Part shown: one piece after another, positions 1 to 7,724 of the stretch | Position numbering within the stretch: position 1 is the first letter of the stretch | How the letters are laid out: every line of letters starts with the position of its first letter | NCBI GenBank assembly: GCA_947502495.1 | Contig: CANNAC010000017.1 | Location: forward strand, 1 to 49,324 | Direction: 5' to 3' | Length of the DNA: 49,324 nt | DNA from: an uncultured Flavobacteriaceae bacterium | GTDB lineage: Bacteria; Bacteroidota; Bacteroidia; Flavobacteriales; Flavobacteriaceae | Position numbers and translations under genes: made by a program | Notes under the pieces: generated by a model | The model's database searches: none | Seen by the model: the letters and a program-made list of their open reading frames with translations, nothing else | What the model was told of the DNA's origin: nothing

Positions 1-367
1 CGCTATACCGTCTTACATATCCATCATTTTTATACATATACATTTGTTTTAGTGTATACATATTTCAGGACGGGTCATAATAATGCCTAACGGTTACGTA
101 TAAGAATTGTGCGGTTTTGTGTGCGAGGATTTTCCGCAGGAAAATCAGACGTAACAAAAATGCAACGACCTTTGGTTAAGTACTAAGTTAGCAGTTTTTT
201 ATACACATTGTTGCCATTTCGTTGTTTTTTTAGTTCAAATTATTCAATTAAATTTAGCTTTTGGGTGAGTTCAGACAGCGTTTTATCCCGCAAACTTGAT
301 CAATTCCGATTGAGTGAGCAATTCCGCAACTTGCTAAATTCGAACGCAATTTAGTTCCGGAATTTTA
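1..367. other. Left-edge non-coding region
   Basis: I see no convincing gene here. The main content is the long imperfect palindrome at 85-215, described separately. The remainder is AT-rich and contains short repeated fragments (TTCCG, GCAA) just before the end of the neighbouring 86-aa gene. Confidence 0.5.
85..215. repeat. Long imperfect palindrome with central hairpin
   Basis: A perfect 8-bp hairpin (GATTTTCC, loop GCA, GGAAAATC, 128-146) sits in the middle of a longer, imperfectly self-complementary stretch. TATAAG near 99 faces TTTTTTATAC near 195, and TTTTGT near 115 faces ACAAAA near 155. GCCTAAC at 85-91 fits RYYYAAC and GTTAAGT at 175-181 fits GTTRRRY, the outer boxes of integron attC sites, 97 bp apart. 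The fold is seen in the sequence; the attC reading is only a suggestion. No integron integrase is present in the window. Confidence 0.45.
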
Positions 368-628
368 TTATAAAATAAATGCTAAAATAATTTGAGAAAT
401 AACAGAAATGATAGCAAATACTAAAAACACTTTTAGAATAACATTTATTTCATTAGTTTTTTTGTTATTCTTAAGTTGCTCATTTTCCATTCGCCATAAA
501 GCTAAAAGGACTTCATCTCGATTGTCTTTTTCATTTAACTCATCAACAAAAGGTCTGTCTTGAAATGGTCTAACTTTTCCGTGTTTATCGTATTTTGGAA
601 ATCTTTTTTCCGCTGAATCTTTACTCAT
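368..628 (-). CDS. Small tail-anchored membrane protein, unknown
   Basis: An 86-aa protein with a charged, mostly hydrophilic N-terminal two thirds (several Lys/Asp/Glu clusters) and one hydrophobic segment at about residues 63-86 (ILKVFLVFAIISVISQIILA), so probably a single C-terminal membrane anchor. I recognise no family. It is the last minus-strand gene of the element-like region before the left edge and lies next to the long palindrome, a setting typical of accessory cargo. Start chosen as the only ATG preceding the charged region (MSKDSAEKR). Function unknown. Confidence 0.55.
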   Translation of the reverse strand: MSKDSAEKRFPKYDKHGKVRPFQDRPFVDELNEKDNRDEVLLALWRMENEQLKNNKKTNEINVILKVFLVFAIISVISQIILAFIL

Positions 629-696
629 TTTTTAATTTTAAATTCGGATTTTTTTTCGTTTTGAGTGCGTTCCGCCAATGAATGGCAACTTTTTGC

Positions 697-782
697 ACAG
701 TAACTTTTGCTACTCATATCCCGTAAATATAACAGGGTATAGTACCTTTTTAGTTACTGTTATCCTGTAAGGATATATTTAA
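697..782. repeat. Cluster of inverted repeats in a gene-free stretch
   Basis: Nested pairings are visible. GTAAC (700-704) faces GTTAC (753-757). Inside, TACTCATATCCC (711-722) faces GGGTATAGTA (735-744) with two bulges. Directly after comes a perfect TATCC-TGTAA-GGATA hairpin (761-775). No gene overlaps it, so it could be an RNA leader, an operator or an element-replication signal. Only the pairing is seen; the role is unknown. Confidence 0.4.
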
Positions 783-915
783 CAAATCTAAACCATTTCA
801 TATACATATAACATGCGTAGTTCTACGTACTTTTTCGGAATTCATATACAACTTTACACTAAAACATATCTTATAATGTAAAGAACATGTTGCATCTTTC
901 TAATGCGTTATTTGT

Positions 916-1089
916 TTAATAACCGATCTTAGAAATTCGTTCGAAAACGAAATGCTGTTTTTTTTTATCTTTCCATTGCTTCTGAAACTCTGTTTCTTCT
1001 GCTCCTAATGGAAACAAAACGTAATACCATAAGCAATTAAGATAATAACGTATTATCCATATCCATCTTGGAAGTCTACTTTTACTCAT
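916..1089 (-). CDS. Small aromatic-rich protein, unknown (57 aa)
   Basis: An open frame from ATG at 1089 to TAA at 916-918. It begins MSKSRLPRWIWIIRYYLN and continues with an aromatic/hydrophobic stretch (WYYVLFPLG), then a charged tail rich in Lys and Glu ending ERISKIGY. The N-terminal half could be a membrane-inserting segment following the positive-inside rule (Lys and Arg first). The composition is protein-like rather than random for such AT-rich DNA. It lies on the same strand as its neighbours and fills most of an otherwise empty gap. No family recognised. Confidence 0.5.
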   Translation of the reverse strand: MSKSRLPRWIWIIRYYLNCLWYYVLFPLGAEETEFQKQWKDKKKQHFVFERISKIGY

Positions 1090-1162
1090 CTATTAAGTAT
1101 TAATAGACTTTTAAAGATAAAAAAATGTACTATAATGTTTATGAATAATTTATATTATAATT

Positions 1163-1579
1163 TCATCTTGACAAATAACCTGTATAAGTCATTATTCCAG
1201 CCGAATACCTAAATTCTACTTCCACATTATCTCCACTCTTTTTTTCAATACAAATTGCACAAATATCTCCAAAATTATCTTTAGCAGTTACCCCACACAT
1301 TGCATCGTTTCCTACTCTACCAGTTATTGTATATTTAAGTTTATCTCCATTTCTCATGTCAAGTGTCCAAACTTTAATATCTCCAACAATAAAATGAGCA
1401 TTTTGATTTAATTTTTCACCTTGTAAATGGGTTAAAATCATAGTGAAAGATTGTGATTTTTCAATTTCAGAATTATTTTTAACATTCATGTTTTCTGGAA
1501 TTTTCATTCCAGTTAAAATAACTACAGCACAAATAAGTGTTAATGTTAATACTATTTTCTTTGCAAAAATATTTTTCAT
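1163..1579 (-). CDS. Putative secreted protein, unknown (138 aa)
   Basis: The N-terminus is a Sec signal or membrane anchor: Lys-rich (MKNIFAKK), then a hydrophobic core (IVLTLTLICAVVILTGM). The rest is short beta-strand-like stretches with three Cys residues in a CGVTAKDNFGDICAIC cluster at about residues 95-110, which could form a disulfide or bind a metal. I recognise no family. It lies 46 bases downstream of the 149-aa secreted protein on the same strand, so the two may be co-transcribed accessory surface or periplasmic proteins. Confidence 0.6.
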   Translation of the reverse strand: MKNIFAKKIVLTLTLICAVVILTGMKIPENMNVKNNSEIEKSQSFTMILTHLQGEKLNQNAHFIVGDIKVWTLDMRNGDKLKYTITGRVGNDAMCGVTAKDNFGDICAICIEKKSGDNVEVEFRYSAGIMTYTGYLSR

Positions 1580-1625
1580 AATAAATGAGATTATTTTGAT
1601 GGTAAATTAGATATTATAATATTAA

Positions 1626-2075
1626 TTATTTTTTTCCAAACAATTTTGCGTACTGCTTATTGTTTAAATAAGACATATAACTTGCGCTTTGGTCGTATTT
1701 GCCTTCGTATATAAAAATTGTAGGGAAGACTTTACCAAAACTTTTTTTGAAATATATGTATAGAGTTTCTTTTCCTAGAGTATTGACATGAAATTCATCA
1801 TCAACTTTTGCTTCTCCATTAGTTAGTAAATCGTATAATTGATTCATTGTTTCAATATCTAATTGGAAATGAACGTACTTATCTAAATACTGGAATTTCG
1901 CATCTCTTACCATAAACTCAGCCCTATCTTCATATAGTGTCATTGAAGCCCAAAATTTGCCCATAGGTGCAACTTTAGTTTCTTTAATGACTTCATCTCT
2001 TTCTATTTTGGTAATTTGTGCAAAACCGTTAATTGTAAACAAAAATAGCACTAGGGGTAATAGTAATTTTTTCAT
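1626..2075 (-). CDS. Putative secreted protein, unknown (149 aa)
   Basis: A clear signal peptide (MKKLLLPLVLFLFTINGFAQ) with likely cleavage after FAQ, a common Flavobacteriaceae signal end. The mature part of about 129 aa is mixed alpha/beta with many Tyr and Phe residues and no Cys. No catalytic motif is visible. It is preceded on the same strand by the 52-aa membrane protein (19-base gap) and followed by the 138-aa secreted protein, so a small three-gene cargo unit is likely. Function unknown. Confidence 0.65.
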   Translation of the reverse strand: MKKLLLPLVLFLFTINGFAQITKIERDEVIKETKVAPMGKFWASMTLYEDRAEFMVRDAKFQYLDKYVHFQLDIETMNQLYDLLTNGEAKVDDEFHVNTLGKETLYIYFKKSFGKVFPTIFIYEGKYDQSASYMSYLNNKQYAKLFGKK

Positions 2076-2094
2076 AATAAAGAGAATAGATTAA

Positions 2095-2253
2095 TTAGAA
2101 GTCATTTAATGTAATAATCGCGCCAAGTATTCCAAGCACAAAACTGGTTATAATAACCCACGCAAAAAATTGGATATTATCTCTAATTTTTCTTGTTGCT
2201 ACAAGTTGTTCTCGCAGTAGTTCTTCGGTATTCATATCAGTGATTTTTTTCAT
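2095..2253 (-). CDS. Small single-pass membrane protein, unknown (52 aa)
   Basis: ATG at 2253, TAA at 2095-2097. The protein begins MKKITDMNTEELLREQL, an amphipathic helix, then has one long hydrophobic span (FAWVIITSFVLGILGAIITL) at about residues 30-49. The layout, a short coiled helix then one membrane span near the C-terminus, resembles the 86-aa protein at 368-628 and suggests a shared design. Met7 is an alternative start. It sits 19 bases upstream of the 149-aa secreted protein. No family recognised. Confidence 0.6.
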   Translation of the reverse strand: MKKITDMNTEELLREQLVATRKIRDNIQFFAWVIITSFVLGILGAIITLNDF

Positions 2254-2790
2254 ATTAATTCGATTTATAGTTAGAATAACGATGCCATTATAAACATGAC
2301 ATTAATCAATTTTAGTAAAAATAAATACAATTAGTGAGAGTGTTTTACGGTTTTCCTCAATTACTAAAGTTAATTCTAATATTTTTTTTGCTTCTTTAAT
2401 TGTAATAAGGGATTTGAGATAAAAATAATCACTATATAAATAGATAAACAACATTAATTATTTAAAACTTCAATCCCATGCGTATAAATACTATTTAACT
2501 CTCATAAGCGCGCGTATGTCGTAGTCTACATGAAGCATTTTAGAAAATTGTTTATAATAACAAGAATTTCTCTTATATAATTTAGGCTAATAACAAATCG
2601 AATAGACATAATATCTCACGTACCATAATAACGGCAAGGGCTTGGAGATGTTTCTTTATTTTTATCAGACTATAACATTAATAATGTAATCTTATTTTAA
2701 TGTATTCCAAAAATGGTGTACATTTATACACTAAGCTCATGTAAAGACACTTTAACTTGATATAGTAGATAAGTTTATCTGTTAAATAAT
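2254..2790. other. Gene-free AT-rich stretch
   Basis: No open frame here has protein-like composition on either strand by eye. There are runs such as CGCGCG at about 2509 and scattered short inverted repeats, but no clear terminator or RNA gene. It separates the secreted-protein group from the phage-like group. Confidence 0.35.
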
Positions 2791-2925
2791 TTACATCTTT
2801 CCTTCTTTATTTTTTCTTTGTTTTTGTTCGTGAATCTCCTTTGCTTTTCTTCGGTACGCTTTTAGTTTTTGTTCTGGTGTTGGTTCCCCTGGTTTTGGTA
2901 CGTACTCAATTGGTCTTTTTTCCAT
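2791..2925 (-). CDS. Small basic protein, unknown (44 aa)
   Basis: ATG at 2925 and TAA at 2791-2793. The product starts MEKRPIEYVPKPGEPTPEQ and ends in a Lys/Arg-rich helix (KAYRRKAKEIHEQKQRKNKEGKM). A Pro-rich start and a basic helix suggest a nucleic-acid or protein-binding peptide, but no family is recognised. It lies 24 bases downstream of the AntA remnant on the same strand, a place where phages carry small regulators. Confidence 0.45.
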   Translation of the reverse strand: MEKRPIEYVPKPGEPTPEQKLKAYRRKAKEIHEQKQRKNKEGKM

Positions 2926-2949
2926 TGTTTAACGGTTTGTGTTTTTGTC

Positions 2950-3192
2950 TTATTTATTAAATAGAAGCATAGAAATTTCTTTAGCGTAATCTAAAGTTAT
3001 AGCATAATCTACCGAAGGTCTGCCTCCTGTACTTTTACTCAAATTTGAGATGAAGTCTGTTCCTTCTTCAAAACCATATTCAAACATTCTTTTAACCAAA
3101 TATGTAAAGTCTATTGTAACTTCTAAAAAGGAATATAAACCTCTGGCTGAAAAAACTTGATTGATCGTTCTTCTTGTTTTTCTCTTTAGGTT
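2950..3192 (-). pseudogene. AntA-type phage antirepressor domain, 5' end broken
   Basis: The minus-strand frame ending in TAA at 2950-2952 encodes FSARGLYSFLEVTIDF, then KRMFEYGFEEGTDF, then GGRPSVDYAITLDYAKEISM. This closely follows the known AntA/AntB antirepressor pattern (SAR-LH-FLEV-DF-W, EYGF-E--DF, GGRP-DY-LTLDMAKE-M). The frame is open back to a TAA at 3193-3195, but there is no ATG before the domain; the first Met lies inside it. The partner domain that normally follows is absent. I read it as a truncated remnant of a phage antirepressor. A non-standard start cannot be excluded. Confidence 0.6.
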
Positions 3193-3220
3193 TTATTATT
3201 GTTCTAATAGAGGTTTATAT
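3133..3220. repeat. 12-bp perfect inverted repeat at the AntA 5' end
   Basis: ATATAAACCTCT (3133-3144) and AGAGGTTTATAT (3209-3220) are exact reverse complements 64 bp apart. The first copy encodes the RGLY stretch of the AntA domain. The second lies just upstream of where the frame loses its start, so an inverted duplication may be what destroyed the gene's 5' end. Confidence 0.55.
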
Positions 3221-3443
3221 CAATTGATATGAAAGGTAGTAAAAGTATTAAACTAATTTCATGCTATCGCTTATGGAGTGATATACAATATATTCAAGGG
3301 TAGTGCAAAAACGAAAACTCGAAATCTGAAAGGCACGGGGTACGATTTTAGGTTTTTTCTTTTTAAATTTTTGGCTTTTTGCATTGACTAACTTTCAATA
3401 AACAACTTAACAACCTTTAATTAATCATGGTTAATATGCAGTT

Positions 3444-4736
3444 CTAAAACAACTTGCTTTGCCTTTCTACATAAAAACTTCTATTATTAAAATACTTATT
3501 GCGTATTTGTTTTGCTATTCGGCTATGAATGTTTTTCTCGAACTCATTTTTATTTCCAGTTAATAGAACTTCTGCAATTAAATTAAACTGTTTATTGTCA
3601 TGTTCTTCAAGATGCTTTAATCCTGTATTAGAAAGCAGAAAACTATCTGATTTCTGCATCGAAATATCAACCTTTGTAATAGGGCAAATCTTAGTCTCTC
3701 CTTTAGGTGTGCTTATTGTCGTTTTTAACTCTATACTTGAATGGTTAATTATACCAAATTGTAGTGTTTCAGAAAGGCGGTTAATTATACCAAATTTTTG
3801 AATCATATTAGAAGATATTTGATCTTTTAATTGTGACGAATAACTCTTTATTAATTCTTTTAAAATTCCTTTGTGGTAAACTCTGTTTCTAGGTTTTAGT
3901 GTATTAATCCAATGTCGAGGGTTGGAATAATTATCTAAGGCTCTTTTTTGAGGCACTTTTAAACGTTTTCGACTAATAGTGTAGTCGTAATATAAAACCT
4001 CATCAAAACGTTTTAAAAGTAAGTCTTTTGCTTTGTTTAAGTTTATGGTGTTGACATCTGCAAATGTTTTAATACCTAAGGACTTAATCTCTTCCATTTT
4101 AATTATTTTCAATTCAACACGCAAAGTGTATTCACTCATGCAATATTGATATGATTTGCTGTAAATCTTTAACAAATACCTTTGATGAACTACTTGTGCG
4201 AAATGCTCATTATATCGGAATTCAAATTTTTTACCATTATGATACAACAACCCTTTAATAAATTTTTGAGGATCAAACAAAGGTGTTGTATTAACTCCAA
4301 ATTCAATATTTTGAAATATCATTTGTTCTGGACAACAATTAAACACTTTACATAGACGTGTTCTAACTTTTAAGATATTGTTAATTGTAAATTGATTTCC
4401 GTTAAAACCTTTGTGCTTTTTTTCTTCTTTATGATTAGGTGCTTTTATATCATTTAATGAATTCCACATATTATGAATACTTCCAGTAAACAGAATTGTT
4501 CCACTATCATAAACAGTAATTTTACAACAATGATATTCGGCTACTTGTTTTATCGAAACTTCTCCCGTATTTTCTACTAATCCAACTTTGAAATCCAAAG
4601 ACTTTAGCAAACTCTCCTTATCAATACCGATAACCAATATTTTTATATAATCTATCAATTTGTAGTTGTATATTTGTAACGGTTTATGTGTTGCTACTAA
4701 ACCATTTGAACAATTAAAAAGAGGGTTTTTGAACAC
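3444..4736 (-). CDS. Replication initiator resembling filamentous-phage gene II protein
   Basis: A 430-aa protein. Three stretches line up by eye with filamentous phage gene II protein (Phage_CRI family): TVYDSGTILFTGSIHNMWNSL with its DLTVSGLSHPFESL region; FQNIEFGVNTTP with its SRIDATFSARAP; and LRVELKIIKMEEIKSLGIK with its VRFEARIKTRYLKSFGLP. Those proteins nick one strand to start rolling-circle replication. The annotated start is GTG at 4736, inside a terminator hairpin. By comparison with the phage N-terminus, a TTG at 4658 (LIDYIKILVIG) is a plausible real start. Upstream lie a 130-aa partner and an excisionase-like HTH gene. The family call is inference. Confidence 0.5.
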   Translation of the reverse strand: MFKNPLFNCSNGLVATHKPLQIYNYKLIDYIKILVIGIDKESLLKSLDFKVGLVENTGEVSIKQVAEYHCCKITVYDSGTILFTGSIHNMWNSLNDIKAPNHKEEKKHKGFNGNQFTINNILKVRTRLCKVFNCCPEQMIFQNIEFGVNTTPLFDPQKFIKGLLYHNGKKFEFRYNEHFAQVVHQRYLLKIYSKSYQYCMSEYTLRVELKIIKMEEIKSLGIKTFADVNTINLNKAKDLLLKRFDEVLYYDYTISRKRLKVPQKRALDNYSNPRHWINTLKPRNRVYHKGILKELIKSYSSQLKDQISSNMIQKFGIINRLSETLQFGIINHSSIELKTTISTPKGETKICPITKVDISMQKSDSFLLSNTGLKHLEEHDNKQFNLIAEVLLTGNKNEFEKNIHSRIAKQIRNKYFNNRSFYVERQSKLF

Positions 4737-4747
4737 CCTCTTTTTTT
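4716..4747 (-). terminator. Hairpin terminator between the 130-aa gene and the replication gene
   Basis: AAAGAGGGT (4718-4726) pairs with ACCCTCTTT (4735-4743), with T runs on both strands. It lies 5 bases after the 130-aa gene stop and overlaps the GTG start of the replication gene, so it probably limits read-through into that gene. Confidence 0.65.
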
Positions 4748-4751
4748 GTTT

Positions 4752-5144
4752 CTATAAATAAAAAATTTGATCTATTACCAGGATTAGATGTCTTGTATAA
4801 TAATCTTTGAAGTAGTAAGTGATTAAAGTATTTGAGTTTTCTATAAACCCAAATACAATTAAGTGTTCTTTTTTACCAACATATCCCATAAAAATACTGC
4901 TAAGTTCAGTTTTAAACAACCCAGTTAAAATAGGGTTAACCCATTTTTTTCCGTCATGTATCTTTAACCAATATAATGGAGAGGATTTAGCGAATTGCCT
5001 ATCTTCACTAATGTTAATTAATTTAGTTAACTCGATTTCTTTAGTTGGTTCGCCTTGCAATTCATAATGTTTAACCGACTTGAACTTACCAACATTTATT
5101 TCTTTATAAATGTAGATTACTGGTTTAGGAATGTGTGTCTCCAT
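4752..5144 (-). CDS. Element protein of unknown function (130 aa)
   Basis: A 130-aa protein rich in beta-strand-like alternation (VIYIYKEINVGKF, YWLKIHDGKKWVNPI, HLIVFGFIENSNTLITYYF) with no Cys and no signal peptide. It lies 7 bases downstream of the HTH gene and just upstream of the replication gene. In filamentous phages the same slot next to gene II holds a small ssDNA-binding protein of beta-rich fold, so that role is worth testing, but no sequence match is visible. Start ATG at 5144 (METHIPK). Confidence 0.55.
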   Translation of the reverse strand: METHIPKPVIYIYKEINVGKFKSVKHYELQGEPTKEIELTKLINISEDRQFAKSSPLYWLKIHDGKKWVNPILTGLFKTELSSIFMGYVGKKEHLIVFGFIENSNTLITYYFKDYYTRHLILVIDQIFYL

Positions 5145-5151
5145 GTTATTA

Positions 5152-5430
5152 CTATTTTTTTAGTTTAACAATGGCTTCTTCAACTTTTTTGCGCTCATAA
5201 AAAACACGTCCGCCAATTTGAACGGCTTCCAAAATCCCTTTGGATCTCCAGTTGTGAATTGTTGATACGTCAATTGACAACATATCTGCTAACTCAGACC
5301 TTGTAAGGTAGGTTTTAGGTTCTTTTGGCTGTAAGTGAGTGGTAATTTCGCTAACTACATTGTTTAATCGTTTGTCGATTAAGTCTACTAATGCATCTGG
5401 ACTGATGCCTATTAATTGAATTTGTTGCAT
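5152..5430 (-). CDS. Excisionase-type helix-turn-helix protein
   Basis: A 92-aa protein. The N-terminal 40 residues form a helix (LIDKRLNNVVSEIT); residues about 41-90 are a MerR-like HTH_17/excisionase domain (YLTRSELADMLSIDVSTIHNWRSKG, then GGRVFYERKKVEEAI wing). Bacteroidota integrative elements nearly always carry such a protein beside a tyrosine recombinase, where it acts as directionality factor or element regulator. It heads the probable unit HTH, 130-aa protein, replication protein. DNA binding is well supported; the excision role is inferred from context. Confidence 0.8.
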   Translation of the reverse strand: MQQIQLIGISPDALVDLIDKRLNNVVSEITTHLQPKEPKTYLTRSELADMLSIDVSTIHNWRSKGILEAVQIGGRVFYERKKVEEAIVKLKK

Positions 5431-5555
5431 TTACAAATGGTGTTAAGTTAAATTATTGCTTAACTACTATCTGTAATATTATATGTTTTGTAAATCATTC
5501 ATTACAAATCACATTAAATCTTAAGATAATAGTTTTTGCTTTCTTTTTGTCTTAA

Positions 5556-5563
5556 CAAATGTA
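5556..5563 (-). promoter_or_regulatory. Possible -7 box upstream of the HTH gene
   Basis: On the minus strand the sequence reads TACATTTG, an exact match to the Bacteroidota -7 consensus TAnnTTTG, about 125 bases before the HTH start. No good TTG lies at the right distance upstream, so this is weak. The 288-bp gap 5431-5718 otherwise shows nothing. Confidence 0.25.
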
Positions 5564-5718
5564 AATAGGTTGTAAAAGGTGGTAAGTAATTAAAAATTCA
5601 AGTAAGACTTTGTATTTTTATACGATGTTATATTTATCTATATGAATATAAAAACAGGTTATACTTACCTTTATACAATCATATGAATTATTCAGAACCT
5701 TAAGGGGATTATTAGTTA

Positions 5719-6228
5719 TTATTTTTTTGATGTTTGATCAAAATAATACCTTCTCAAAGTTTTTAATGAATATGGAAAGTCTAGTTTTTGGTGTATAAAA
5801 TTTATAAAGTCTTCGTCAGTTATATTTAAAAAATCATTTTTCCAATTTCTTAAAACTTCTAAACTGTCTAGCAAATGTTTTTTATCGTGATTAAAATGTG
5901 TGAGTTTATCTCCAGACTTATCTTCTTTTATTTTTTTTAACTTCCCAATAAATATTTGATTTGATTTCACCCCTCTTTTATGTGTATTGTGATATCTGTG
6001 GGATATTGCTTCGTAAAGTTTTATAAATTTCTCTATAGATACATCTAAGATTTTAATTTTATTCAATGCACGACTAGTTACCCACTCCGATGAATTCCTA
6101 TTATAAAAATTTTCTTTTAGAATTAAATAAGCTTCCTTAACGACCTCATCTGAAGCAATATTTTTAATCAAAATAGGATCGTAATTTAAAATTTTTTGCA
6201 ACAAATTTTCTGATAGATTTTCACTCAT
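5719..6228 (-). CDS. Element protein of unknown function (169 aa)
   Basis: A 169-aa soluble, strongly helical protein (MSENLSENLLQKILNYD; later HNTHKRGVKSNQIFIGKLKK and LDSLEVLRNWKNDFLNITDED). No signal peptide, membrane span or catalytic motif. It lies between the recombinase and the HTH gene in the same orientation, a position where Bacteroidota elements often carry an uncharacterised accessory or abortive-infection-like gene. I do not recognise it. Codon use is as AT-rich as the rest of the element. Confidence 0.6.
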   Translation of the reverse strand: MSENLSENLLQKILNYDPILIKNIASDEVVKEAYLILKENFYNRNSSEWVTSRALNKIKILDVSIEKFIKLYEAISHRYHNTHKRGVKSNQIFIGKLKKIKEDKSGDKLTHFNHDKKHLLDSLEVLRNWKNDFLNITDEDFINFIHQKLDFPYSLKTLRRYYFDQTSKK

Positions 6229-6337
6229 AAATTATAGTTTATTTTGTTTCTCAATTGAAAGTGAGTGATGTTTTATGGATTGTTATATTTTAATTTTAAA
6301 AAAAACTCATAATTACATATTAAAAGAAAATAGCAAA

Positions 6338-7681
6338 TTAATTTTGGTTCGAAGCCTTTTTCACTACTTCTAATTCTGCTAGACTCATTTTGGCTTGCCT
6401 ATGTTTACGCCCTACTTTTTGCCATATTTTAGCAAGTTGCACACTATAATCAATTGGTTTTTTACCAATATATTCTAAAAACATTTGCTCTGTTCCGTGA
6501 GCCGTTATGTTCATTAAAATAGGAGTTGGATACAATTCAGTTGCATAATGATTTGATGCAAATGAACGTCTACATATATGACTCGCAACTAGTTCATGCT
6601 TTGGATAGTTCCCGTTTATATACCTTTTTTTAACTTCATCAAACTTGTTTCCGTTAACTACTGTATCTATTTCTGAAAGTTTACAAAGTTGCTTTAAGTA
6701 TCTATTAAACATCGCTTTGTTACTATCTGCATTTTTTGAAAATACTGGCGGAAACTTACCATTTCGTTTATCTAGTATCTCTTTAACCTCAAAATGTATG
6801 GGTATTTGAACAGTTTTTTTTGTTTTGATTTGTTCCAACACTATAAAATCATAATCTTGTATATGCTCAATCATTTTGCAATTCATTCTCATTAAATCTG
6901 AAACCCTCTGACCAGTAAAGCAACCAATAAGTAACCAGTCTTTTGCAACTTCATGAGCATCACTAACAAAGGTTTTATCTTTAATTTTCTGAATTTCTTC
7001 TAGTGTTAAAATCACTTTAGGCGCTTTGATTGTAAAGCCCTGAAAATGTTCCAACTGACTACTAACTTTAAAACCATTCTTTTGAGCATCTAAACAAATG
7101 CTTTTAACAAACTTTAGATAACGACCAATTGTATTATCACTCAACTTATCTACTTTATTAAAATAGTCTATTAAATCAGTTCTAAAGACTAAATTAACAT
7201 CTGTTAGTTTGGTTCGTTGTTTCTTATGTTCATCAAATGCTATTAATTTATTTACAATTGTCTTGTATTTCTTTTCAGTAGATTTTGAAACGCCAATTTT
7301 ACCTTTAGCAGTAGATTTGTATTTTAAATTATTTAAGAAGTGTTCGCCGTATATTGTTAAAAAGTCAAGTTCTTTAACTTCGGACTTATTAAAATGTAAG
7401 TTAATCTTACTTTGTAACCAATTACCATTTATTTCTGTTCCATTACTGTTAGCAGTGTTAACCTCATCTAGCACAAAATCTTTTAACTTACTTAATTTAG
7501 ATGCAATATTTTTATTTATTGAAGTTGTTTGCTTTGGCAACTTAGTTGCATCACTCCACTCCTTTGGATTAATACTTAATGAAGTTTTACGCTTTAAAGA
7601 TTTTGCACGACCTAATGAAAGACGTAAATAAATCGGTGCATTTTCTGCCTTACTTTGAAGTAGATATTTAATAGTTGCCAT
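6338..7681 (-). CDS. Tyrosine site-specific recombinase (phage integrase family)
   Basis: A 447-aa protein of normal length for the Bacteroidota integrase group. It has an N-terminal arm-binding-like region (about 1-100), a SAM-like core-binding domain (about 105-215) and a catalytic domain. Catalytic residues are visible: Arg in TGQRVSDL (about 260), HICR (His368, Arg371), His395 in TAHGTEQ and the nucleophile Tyr404 in FLEYIGKK. It would integrate and excise the element by cutting and rejoining at the att site. It is the element gene closest to the candidate att fragment at 7882-7898, as expected, with 11-bp iterons just upstream. Confidence 0.92.
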   Translation of the reverse strand: MATIKYLLQSKAENAPIYLRLSLGRAKSLKRKTSLSINPKEWSDATKLPKQTTSINKNIASKLSKLKDFVLDEVNTANSNGTEINGNWLQSKINLHFNKSEVKELDFLTIYGEHFLNNLKYKSTAKGKIGVSKSTEKKYKTIVNKLIAFDEHKKQRTKLTDVNLVFRTDLIDYFNKVDKLSDNTIGRYLKFVKSICLDAQKNGFKVSSQLEHFQGFTIKAPKVILTLEEIQKIKDKTFVSDAHEVAKDWLLIGCFTGQRVSDLMRMNCKMIEHIQDYDFIVLEQIKTKKTVQIPIHFEVKEILDKRNGKFPPVFSKNADSNKAMFNRYLKQLCKLSEIDTVVNGNKFDEVKKRYINGNYPKHELVASHICRRSFASNHYATELYPTPILMNITAHGTEQMFLEYIGKKPIDYSVQLAKIWQKVGRKHRQAKMSLAELEVVKKASNQN

Positions 7682-7724
7682 AAATTGAACATTTGAACAC
7701 CCAAATGTAATAAAAAAAACAACC

